Shown here in pieces: positions 1 to 7,747 of a stretch of 64,000 nucleotides of DNA. How positions within the stretch are numbered: position 1 is the stretch's first letter; each line of letters begins with the position of its first letter. The notes under the pieces are model-generated. The model was not told the DNA's origin, ran no database searches, and saw only the letters and a list, made by a program, of their open reading frames with translations. A program made the translations under genes and the position numbers. The stretch is from Blasia pusilla (lineage: Eukaryota; Marchantiophyta; Marchantiopsida; Blasiales): contig CM114273.1 of assembly GCA_050084515.1 (NCBI GenBank), positions 6,572,001 to 6,636,000 of the forward strand. The letters run 5' to 3'.

Positions 1-807
1 AGTTTCCCAATAGGGTGGTGGAGCTACCCGTGGAGGAGGTAGATACCACCACCTAGACGCGCCGAGGGAGACGCCGGACGTGAGGCTGGGATAGCTCCTC
101 AGATATAGCAGCTCCAGGAGCAGATTTCCGCTATGGTATTGAGGTTATCCAATGCCGGATCCGTGGCATCGCCATCATATGGAGCAGCCAGAGATATAGA
201 GGATCCTGGTTGGATGTGCAGGGTTGCCGAGATGGGGGCCGGCGTAGTGTTGATGCTTGGAGTAGCCGTCGAGTTGGATCCACAGCGAGGGGAAGCCAGA
301 AAATAGACTAGGCTTCCTCAGTATTTCACGTTGTCCGAAGCAATGAGGACCCCATTGATGGGTCCTCATCAAAGTTCCTGGAGAGTTAGTGATGTTGTTG
401 GTGTGCAAGCATGGAGGGCGATGGGAGAAGAGAGTGTAACAACTCCTATTGTTGATGCTCAAGAGGGGCATGTGTCAAGCACGTTGTTGGGGGCGGCCAC
501 TGTTGTGTACCGCTCTCCTTTATTTTCTGCTTCCGATGTTATGACGTTGGGGGGTACGCCCGTCGAGGCTTTTGGGCTGGCCGCTTCACTATGTGAGCAC
601 GGAGTTGGAGTTCCTGCATCACGTTCAGAGGTGATTGCAGAGGAGGTGATGGACCTACCCTTGGAGCGAATGCTCAGGCCGTCCACGTTAGATTCATGGC
701 AGGCTGCGGTTGCTAGGATGGCGGAGATTCCTGATAGACACGCGATAGAGCGTGCTATGGCTGCTCCTGGTGTTGTGTTGCTCGATAACCAAGGAGAGGT
801 CTTGTAG
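1..807 (+). pseudogene. gag tail and conserved gag-protease linker of gypsy copy A
   Basis: The first 330 bases are poorly preserved and match the region downstream of the gag zinc knuckles in the inverted copy at 62.6-63 kb. From 331 an open stretch of 158 codons ends in TAG at 805-807. It shares phrases such as AIERAM and PGVVLLDN with 62207-62542 on the minus strand and more weakly with 28350-28700. It sits immediately before the protease in all three copies, so it is a real part of the polyprotein. I recognise no named domain; it looks helical and acidic. The apparent start at 331 is not a true initiation site. Confidence 0.7.
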
Positions 808-810
808 TTG

Positions 811-1200
811 GTGAGTCTCGGAGGTAGAGCTTTTAGTCCGCAGCGCGTCTTGTTGGATTCAAGAGCGCAACCCCTCATGTTGGGGAAAGCGTCATTCAGA
901 GGATTGGGCTTGACGAGAGCCAATGTGGATCGTTGTCCATTGCGGATATAGACATCCTTGGGTGGAGCGAGTACCACACAATATATCACCCGATAGGAGG
1001 TCGTAGTGAGTTTTCGCCCTGGACATCCTAAAGATGAGTTTGTGGTGCAAGCCAAGGCGATAGTGACTCATGCAGAGTCCTACGACGTCTTGGGTGATGG
1101 AGTAGTGTTATACCTGATGGGTTTTTCCCTCGATTACTAGGAGGAGTCAGCATCCTACAGACGAGGATGGCAGTCAGGTGATGGGCACCTTAGCTCATTA
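811..1200 (+). pseudogene. Retropepsin-like aspartic protease of gypsy copy A
   Basis: Translation in the polyprotein frame gives VLLDSRAQPLMLGK near 848-890, matching the retropepsin active-site pattern LLDSGAxPLMLGK. The Gly after the catalytic Asp-Ser is Arg here, so this copy should be inactive. The inverted copy at 61790-62206 keeps DSGA. A downstream block (ESYDVLG, then LDY-stop-EESASYRRGW near 1130-1165) matches LDFWEEMDSYQPEW of that copy, which shows a TGG to TAG change. There are three in-frame TAG stops. The protease would have cut the gag-pol polyprotein into its enzymes. Confidence 0.8.
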
Positions 1201-1221
1201 CCAGTTCGATTCACATGTGCA

Positions 1222-2517
1222 GTGATCGAGCAACGGCCAAGAGAGATGGCAACCTTAGTAGCATTTAGCAGTGCCATCACTTGGCCTAGTTATTTGATTG
1301 AGGTACATGTCCATGCAGAGGACACTCCCGTTCCTAACATTTCTATGGAGAGGAGTGTTATGGTAGCCGCATCATTCCGTGGAGGAGAGGTGGGGGCTCG
1401 ACGATTGGTAGATGAGCACGTGCAGACGGCGTGGAGTGAGGCATTTGCACCGGAGCGTAACGGGTTTGAGGAATCCGAGGTAGCAGGGAGTGCTACGATG
1501 ACATCCTTGGATACCACACCCATTATGTGGTGTACCCTGAAGGAGGGTATTCGAGTGTTAGATCTCTTTGGAGAGATTAGCACCGGGTTAGCTGCTATTT
1601 TGCAAGCAGGAGTGCGAGTGCAGCAGTACCTGTACGTGGAGAGTGATGATGTTGCAAGGCGCATCTCACTACGACATGTGGCGCAATTACGCCTACGTTT
1701 TTCCAACTTGTTGTCTGTGTCCGTGGTACATGGGTACCAGAGTTCCCTACCGAGGGATATTTCATTTTTGGGGGCGCAAGACTTGGAGCAAGTAGGGACC
1801 ATTGATTTGGTCATTGCAGGTTGGCCATGTCAAGGTCAATCAAGTGTTGGACGAGGCATTGGGTAGGCTGACACTCGATCCAGGTTATTTTGGGAGATGC
1901 TGATAATCTTCAGATATTTGCAAGAGCATCAGTCCCGTTCTCCGGCTTACATTCAAGAGAATGTACCGATCTTGGGCGATTCAAGGTCATGGATGGTGAT
2001 GAGTGCACATTAGGTGCGTGATTGGATCGGCCCATCATTAGTTTTGGATGCGGCGAGTGTGGATTCTCGAGCACATCGCCCGCGCCTATGGTGGACCAAC
2101 ATGGTACCACACGAGGTGTTGCGGAGGGCGTATGCAACAGTGGAGCGCCCCTCCCACTTGTTAGTGGATTCCATTCTGGATCCGGGTCGTCGATCACAGG
2201 CAGTGAGGCACGATGATCGACCGTCGTTGACTATGGTCAACAGGGTAGGCCGGCTACATGTAGCCTTTCCCAAGTTTTTGAGTTTTCCCGCTTCCTATGC
2301 ATACAAGGAGGCCGGTCATGGCGTGGTTCGGGATCACCAGGTTCAGAGGTTGTTGGAGCCCAATGCCGACGAGAGAGAGCGGGAGATGGGATTTCCCACA
2401 GGATTGACGGTAGTATCGTCAATGTCAGAGGCATCATGATACCATGTCTTGGGTCACGCGATGGACTTGAACTGTTTGACATGGATCTTCAGCTTGGGAG
2501 TGGTTGAGCATAATTAG
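1222..2517 (+). pseudogene. DNMT3-like cytosine-5 DNA methyltransferase inside gypsy polyprotein
   Basis: The catalytic domain starts near 1530 and runs in one frame to 2517. C5-methyltransferase motifs occur in canonical order: I, VLDLFGEISTG (about 1554-1586); II, YLYVESDD; IV, AGWPCQGQS with the catalytic Cys (about 1816-1842); VI, QENVP (about 1957); VIII, AHRPRLWWTN (about 2068-2100); IX, EREREMGFP (about 2376-2400); X, LGHAMDLNCLTW (about 2452-2490). The linear order excludes the permuted DRM type. The short target-recognition region and LDPGR phrase resemble DNMT3 enzymes. It lies between protease and RT. In-frame stops are TAG at 1864 and 2011 and TGA at 2437. The same C-terminal motifs are conserved at 59480-59780, so this is a family feature. 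Expected activity is transfer of methyl from S-adenosylmethionine to cytosine. Confidence 0.88.
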
Positions 2518-2838
2518 ATGAGATCGCGACAGATCACAGTGGTTGCGTTGGTGAGCCCCATGCCTACCAAGATGGTGGAGGCAGTGGCTGGGGGCGAGAC
2601 CTGAGGAGATCAACACACTAGGGGAGATCGGGAGAGACACCCTTGGACTTCTTGGGATGTTTTTCAGGTACGTCAGGAGATGATAGCCACAGCATCGAGC
2701 GTGGTTCCGGGCACTGCATGTGGAGGAGATCAGAGTTTGCAGTTGGTTGTAGGAGAGCGGCCAAGTGTTGGTGTTCGAGACGGGGTTGCACCATAGCAAC
2801 CATCGATACCCGCGGCAGAGAGTCCTACCGTAGTCACG
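2518..2838 (+). other. Conserved methyltransferase-RT spacer of gypsy copy A
   Basis: This spacer keeps the polyprotein frame apart from a few stops (for example TAG in a VAP-stop-QP context near 2790) and joins directly to the RT. The corresponding bases at 59780-60118 in remnant C2 are readily aligned, including a run beginning ACACCCTTGGACTTCTTGGG. Nothing in it resembles a named domain. It is probably a linker or protease-cleavage region. Confidence 0.6.
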
Positions 2839-3852
2839 ATGGAGACTTGGGACCCAGATATGGGCCCTAAGTTGACAGGAGAAGAGCGGCGCCAGATACA
2901 TCAATTCCTTAGGAGTTATAGGAGCTGCTTTGCGTTTAGCATGGAGGATTTGGGTACTCTGAAGGGACCAGGGATCCACATTGAATTGTCGAGTGATACG
3001 CCGATCTTCCGACAACCCTACAGGTACATTGATATGGAGAGGGCTTTAATTCAAAGTAGGAGCCAAGACTTTGTTGAAGCAGGACTAGTGGAGATGTCGC
3101 ATGGGGAGTATGCATCTGCCGCTGTCATGCTTGCCAAGAAGGATGTGCATGGCAACTGGACGGATAAGCGGATGTGTGGGGATTACCGGCCTATCAATCG
3201 GCAGAGAAAGTCTGATAGGTATGCCATGCCCACTCCTGAGGAGATCTTTTATGTGATTGGTCACGCAAAGGTCTTTAGTTCATTGGATTTGCGAGTTGGA
3301 TACCATCAGCTGCCTATCAGATTGGAGGACAGGCAAAAGACGGCATTTTGGGGCATCGATCCTCACGGGAAGGATTTTTTGTACCACTGGCAGTTCTTAC
3401 CATTTGGGTTAAAGAACGCCCCGGTTGAGTCTCAGAGGGTCATGGATAGGATCTTGGCAAGTCTGGATTTTGCTAGGTGTTATATTGATGACATCGTAGT
3501 CTTAAGTGCCACGGTTGAAGAGCATGAGCGACATCTAGAGGAGGTGTTTTGATGATTGCAGTTATATGGGCTGAAGCTACATCCAAGCAAGTGTAAGTTC
3601 TTGTACGACCAGATTGAGTACTTGGGTCATACGATATACCCAGGTGGCCTTGGTGTTGAGGAGACAAAGGTAGAGGCTATTTCATGCATTCCACGCTTTA
3701 CACATGTGAGCCGCGTTCGTGCATTCATGGGATTAGCAAACTTCTATTGGCGGTATGTCAAGGGATTCAATTCAATTGCAAAGCTATTGACCTTGCTGAC
3801 CAAGGTGGATCATGAGTGGCACTGGGGGAATGAGCAGGAGCGAGAATTTTAG
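2839..3852 (+). pseudogene. Gypsy reverse transcriptase, copy A
   Basis: Palm and fingers of a Ty3/gypsy RT. AAVMLAKKD and CGDYRPIN near 3118-3200 belong to the fingers. FSSLDLRVGYHQL carries the motif A Asp (about 3276-3315). FLPFGLKNAP is motif B (about 3395-3422). CYIDDIVVL is the catalytic YxDD (about 3478-3505). LHPSKCKF and YLGHTI form the thumb entry (about 3578-3640). Two adjacent TGA stops at 3550-3555 replace what are normally Arg or similar codons, and TAG at 3850 sits where copy B reads CAG. It would copy element RNA to cDNA in cytoplasmic particles. Confidence 0.93.
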
Positions 3853-4080
3853 TAGCTCAAGGATAGGTTGACGTCCGTGCCCATCTTGAGGAGACCAATT
3901 AGGGGGCGTCCTTTCTAGTTGCCCACAGATTGGAGCATGTTGGGGCTTGGAGCGGTGCTCACCCAACATGATGATGAGGATAGAGAGTTCATGGTGGCTT
4001 ACGCTAGCCGTTCAAACAACGTTGCAGAGGCAAGGTATAGCTCGTATGAGGGTGAGTGTTTGGCTGCGGTGTGGGCTTCG
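3853..4080 (+). pseudogene. Truncated gypsy RNase H, copy A
   Basis: The start of the gypsy RNase H is recognisable from [15 protein letters not shown] through YASRSNN to [11 protein letters not shown], ending at 4077. The sequence then jumps to the block that in copy B starts at 24023, so about 390 bases are missing. The lost part includes the second half of RNase H and the tether to integrase. The deletion shifts the frame of everything downstream. TAG at 3916 is CAG in copy B apart from a one-base gap there. Confidence 0.85.
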
Positions 4081-5524
4081 AGATATTCATGATGATGGAG
4101 TAGTATTGGAGTACCTTCATACTGGCAGCTTTGCGAGCACCGTGGATGCTAGAGAGCGGGATCGGATCCTACAGCGGGCCAGACGATTCCGTTGGGAGGG
4201 GACACATGTTTTGAGGGTTTGGGAGGATGGCAAAGTACGCGTAGTGCCGCATCCTTTGCAAAGAGCACGACTAGTGCAGCATGCCCACGAGGAGTTGGGT
4301 CACTTTGGGGTGAAGCGGACGTACAGATTGCTCCAGATTCAGTATTAGTGGCGAGGCATACAGACTGACGTTTAGCAATTTGTTGCCAAGTGCATGGTGT
4401 GTGAACGGGTCCGAGCATCGTTCAATGCTCCGACTCCACAGTTGCATCCATTACCAATCATGGGCTTAGGGTATAGATGGAGTTTGGATTTTGCAGGACC
4501 TTTGCCTTTGACAGAGAGTCGTAGTCGTTATGTGTTGGTGATGGTCGAGCACTTCTCGAAGTGGATCGAGTTGGTTGCATTGCTTGACAAAATGAGTGAG
4601 GGAGTAGCTTATGCCTTCCTTGACAGAGTGGTGAGTCATTATGGCGCACCGGCTAAGGTGTTGACAGACCAGGGTACTGAGTTTCGCGGTGAGTTCCAAG
4701 CCTTGTGTGATCAGGCGTTGATCGACCACCGCACGACTTCGGGAGATCATCCCAAGGCGAATGGATTAGCGGAGAGAGTTGTCCAGATGGTGAAGAGGGG
4801 TTTACGCAAGTATGGCTTGTAGAGAGGTCACCTAGGAGATTGGGACCTCCAGTTGCAATGGTTGGCGATGGGATATAGATTCAGCAGACAGGCATCCTTA
4901 GCGTCTTTTTCACCGTACTTGCTACTTTATTGCCGAGAGCCAGATTCACCTGCGTCCATTCGTCGAGATGTTGGTGAGGTGTTGGATCTTGATGACCCAG
5001 ATGTTTGGATGCGAGCATGTTCTCAGAGGGCTGAGTTATTTCAAAGAGTGATGCCCATGGCGTTCGAGAACTTGGCGATTGCGCAACATCGAGATACGTT
5101 GAGGTATGAGACTATTCGGGGTGGTGGTTATCGATCAACTATCCAGAGGTTTCATCAGGGAGATTATGTCTACTTGCAAGAGACGGCACCGACTACGTTG
5201 GATGTGACTGCAGGGTGCACTATCTTGAGAGTGCGTGACGTTTTGCCATCTAGTGTTCTCTTGCTGGAGGGACGCGATGGTATGGTATGGAAGGACCATG
5301 TGCGTAATTGTGCGCCATGTCACCTTCCAAAAATTGATGGTACAGTACATCCGTGCTTATCAGTAGTTCCTACAGGCTTGCGTTGTATGTTGTATGGTTC
5401 TGCCCGTGGTGCGGCCACGATGCTAGTTTGTGATGGATGTTCGAGAGGTTGGCATATGGCATGTGTGATGCCACCTCTCACTAGGGTTCCTCGGGGACGA
5501 TGGATGTGTCCCAGATGTACATAG
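4081..5524 (+). pseudogene. Gypsy integrase with C-terminal PHD finger, copy A
   Basis: The integrase carries an HHCC-type zinc site (HAHEELGHFG ... CMVC, about 4282-4404), then the RNase-H-fold core. Core landmarks are WSLDFAGPLP (first Asp), VLTDQGTEFRG (second Asp, about 4657-4689) and the Glu of NGLAERVVQ (about 4759). The C-terminal part includes WKDHVRN and leads into a PHD finger ending in CPRCT and TAG at 5522. Stops at 4346, 4373 and 4820 correspond to TGG, CAG and CAG in copy B. Integrase would insert element cDNA into host chromatin; the PHD could bias where. Confidence 0.92.
5384..5518 (+). other. PHD finger module, copy A (one zinc ligand lost)
   Basis: The pattern is C-x2-(Y)-x11-C-x2-C-x4-H-x2-C-x14-C-x2-C, with the typical Trp in GRWMCPRC. 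This is the C4HC3 PHD signature except that the second Cys is Tyr (CMLYG), whereas copy B has CMLCG. PHD fingers of this type usually bind histone H3 tails. The module occupies the position held by a chromodomain in plant chromoviruses. Confidence 0.85.
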
Positions 5525-5700
5525 AAGAGATACTAGGTAGGTTTCGATTCCGACTTTTTCTGTGACATGGATGACAGGAAGATGACTAACGATGGGGCCA
5601 CATGAGCACCCGGCCTTTTTGCTCTTAGCGTCCCAAAGATGTATGTCGTGGTAGGTAGGGATAGATGGCTATCTGGAGTTAGAGGGACCTAACCACCAAC

Positions 5701-5712
5701 TAAGGGGGAAAT
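5701..5712 (+). promoter_or_regulatory. Polypurine tract of gypsy copy A
   Basis: TAAGGGGGAAAT lies immediately before the TG of the terminal repeat. The same layout occurs at 25646-25657 (copy B) and, inverted, near 61334-61346 (copy D). It is the expected plus-strand primer site. Confidence 0.75.
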
Positions 5713-6448
5713 TGGAGATATTTTGGTACTTCTCGCCTCTGTGTATGGATGCCATAAGTTAGCATGGGATCGTGTGTGTTTGTGGATGTGTTTGATGACA
5801 ACGATGTATGTTGTGTAGTGATGTGTATGCGCATCACAACTGTCACGACTGTTATGATAGATCGGTGGGATCTAGCAGAGCGTCTTCACGATTATTGGAG
5901 GAGAGGCCCAAGAGGTTGAGAATGACCTGCTAAGGCCCCAAGAAACCTGAGAGAGCAGGTTTCCCCTTCGTTTCGGCTCATTTGGAGCCATATAGAGAAA
6001 CTTACTATTTCGGGTAAGTTTCTATGTTGGGGATTGTTGAATTCCACTTTGGGAAGGCCCTTGACCCGCTACGGCAGGTCAAGAGCCAAGGAGATGACCT
6101 ACGAGCATAGGTTACCATTGAGAGGGCTTGGGAGAGGGAAGGGGGTATATCTCCAAGAGAGGGAGCTTGAGAGCTCATTCTCTCATGGTTGAACCTCTTG
6201 GCATAAGACGGCGGAGCTATGGTCCCTTGCCTTGTGAGTGTAACCCAAGCCTCTCATTAGGAGAGTGGGTTTGGTTTGACATAAGGGAGAGTGCACACCT
6301 TTGAGCGCTATGGTGTGAGATGGTGTAGAGAGAGATTAGATCTTACTTTACTAGAGATATTTTGGTACTTCTCGCCTCTATGTATGGATACTATGAGTTA
6401 GCATGGGATCGTGTGTGTTTGATGATAGCGATGTATATACGCACGACA
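5713..6448 (+). repeat. 3' repeat module of gypsy copy A: 126-bp repeat / 513 bp / 97-bp repeat
   Basis: The first repeat (5713-5838) runs TGGAGATATT...GCGCATCACA. A diverged second copy (6352-6448) runs TAGAGATATT...GCACGACA. The 513 bases between match the leader found upstream of gag in copy B (18404-18901). They include a hairpin GAAACCTG/CAGGTTTC at 5942-5963 and a splice-donor-like GGGTAAGT near 6012. Copies B and D have the same repeat-leader-repeat order. Either the LTR is about 640-766 bp with an internal duplication, or the LTR is 126 bp and the 3' end carries an extra leader plus LTR. Confidence 0.75.
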
Positions 6449-6451
6449 AAT

Positions 6452-6860
6452 ATGAATGGAACAAAGGGACAAGCAAACGACACTCGTTTGGTGATTGTTG
6501 GATTTAGTCGACATGTTATCGATGCAATTATTATTACTTTACTGGAAGAAATGTTGGAGGTCGTGTGTTTATTCCACAAATTCGGTTGATTGCATCTTAT
6601 TCACGTTCACTTTTTTATTTATGACGATTTCAATTTCGTCTAGCCTTTGCAATGACAATTAATAAGTCTCAAGGATAAACATTAGATAGAGTTGGCATTT
6701 ACTTGTCAAATCCTATATTTTCTCATGGCCAATTATATGTTGCCTTATCTAGAGTAGGTTCAAGCAAGTCAATTCATTTAATGGTTGAGAGTCAAAGGCC
6801 AACAAACAAAGTTGGAGCTTATACTAGAAATGTTTATATCATGAAATGCTATCTTAAAAA
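6452..6860 (+). pseudogene. Helitron PIF1-like helicase, C-terminal remnant
   Basis: Translated pieces match the last helicase motifs of Helitron Rep/Hel proteins: DTRLVIVGFSRHVIDAIII, then GRNVGGRVFIPQIRLI, then RLAFAMTINKSQG, followed by FSHGQLYVALSRV and a short tail. A 5-base insertion near 6535-6545 breaks the frame between the first two pieces, and TAA follows KSQG. The enzyme would unwind DNA during rolling-circle transposition. The remnant begins four bases after the gypsy repeat module. A possible Helitron 3' end (CTGG before T, near 7090-7100) is weak. Confidence 0.8.
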
Positions 6861-7747
6861 TAATACAAAAACATACTTTCTTATATTTATTTTTTTCTAA
6901 TTAGAATATTCTACTTATTTTATGATTTGTTATTATAATATTAATTCAAATAAAAATAATGTAGAGCTTCCAATAAATTTTTCTTAAATTTTTAACCCTT
7001 AAAAAACTTTTTTTTTAAATGAAGGGTTTAGGTTTAGCTCGAAAATTATTATTGATGTGGGTATTTTTTCAAATTAAACGCGGGCATTCCTACTGGTATT
7101 AAAATAAAACAGGGAAACAGACACAGAACAGTTCGCTTGATTCCCTTATTCTGCGTGGTGACCTAATCACCGGAACCCCCGCGCAATTTGAAGTTCACGC
7201 AACCACCTGAAGCGTAATCAGCATCATCTGAAGCCTGGAGAATCTCTGGGGAAGGTCCCCAGGAATTCATTGTGGGGACTTTGTGGGAGTCGTAATTCCG
7301 GACGGATTTTCTGGAATCGGAAGCACAGTCTGGAAAATCACGGGCCGCCGAGTGTAAGGAGCGTGATTGCGCGCCAGGAAAACCGTAGTTTCCATGACAG
7401 CGATCGTGACCTCAGGGCAGGAGGCAGCTCCCTATTGTTGTCCTATGTACACGGATCCTCCTGACTTATACGCCAGTTTTTCAATTTTTTAAAAACGCCA
7501 CCATGCTGTATGCTTATTTAATTCCTCCTCTCCCAAAGATGGACGGTGCGCAAAGTCTACGCATTTCCACGTGTTTAAAGAAGGAAAAAAATCCCGTTCG
7601 AACGCATCTCGATCTCATCCGATCCGGCTGAAACGGATTCTTCAAATTCTGTGGAGGGAGCTCGCGCATAAAAGTCCTTGAACGAGCCGCTGAGATGGGA
7701 AGGTCAGAAGTCGTCAATCTACGAGCTCGACGAGCCGGAGCGTTAGC
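6861..7747 (+). promoter_or_regulatory. Intergenic sequence and probable P450 promoter
   Basis: 6861-7100 is very A/T-rich decay after the helicase remnant. From 7100 composition becomes balanced and no coding region is apparent. A TATA-like TTATTTAA lies near 7513, about 230 bases before the P450 ATG, which would leave a roughly 200-base 5' UTR. The promoter assignment is inference from position only. Confidence 0.35.

Larger units (their letters stand above)
1..6448 (+). mobile_element. Ty3/gypsy retrotransposon copy A, with DNMT and PHD domains, decayed
   Basis: An LTR retrotransposon whose 5' end lies before the window. Domains in order are gag tail, a conserved linker, aspartic protease, C5-DNA methyltransferase, reverse transcriptase (YIDD), RNase H, integrase and a C-terminal PHD finger. 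A purine-rich tract and a TG...CA repeat follow. Integrase after RNase H is the Ty3/gypsy order. Up to about 4077 the domains stay in one reading frame, interrupted only by stop codons. A deletion of about 390 bp inside RNase H then moves the rest to another frame. Related copies lie at 18404-26423, 28350-29440, 57840-60611 and, inverted, 60612-64000. Many in-frame stops mean it cannot be autonomous now. Confidence 0.93.

Noticed and set aside
331-333. Start codon for a separate gene at 331
   Set aside because: The same frame is part of a continuous gypsy polyprotein in copies A, D and E; there is no independent promoter or protein.
459-1055. Long open stretch on the minus strand across the protease region
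   Set aside because: It is antisense to the gag-pol frame, which carries protease motifs shared with copy D; the minus-strand translation has no recognisable motif.
1290-1814. Minus-strand open stretch across the methyltransferase
   Set aside because: The plus-strand frame carries ordered methyltransferase motifs; the antisense frame is a by-product of codon bias.
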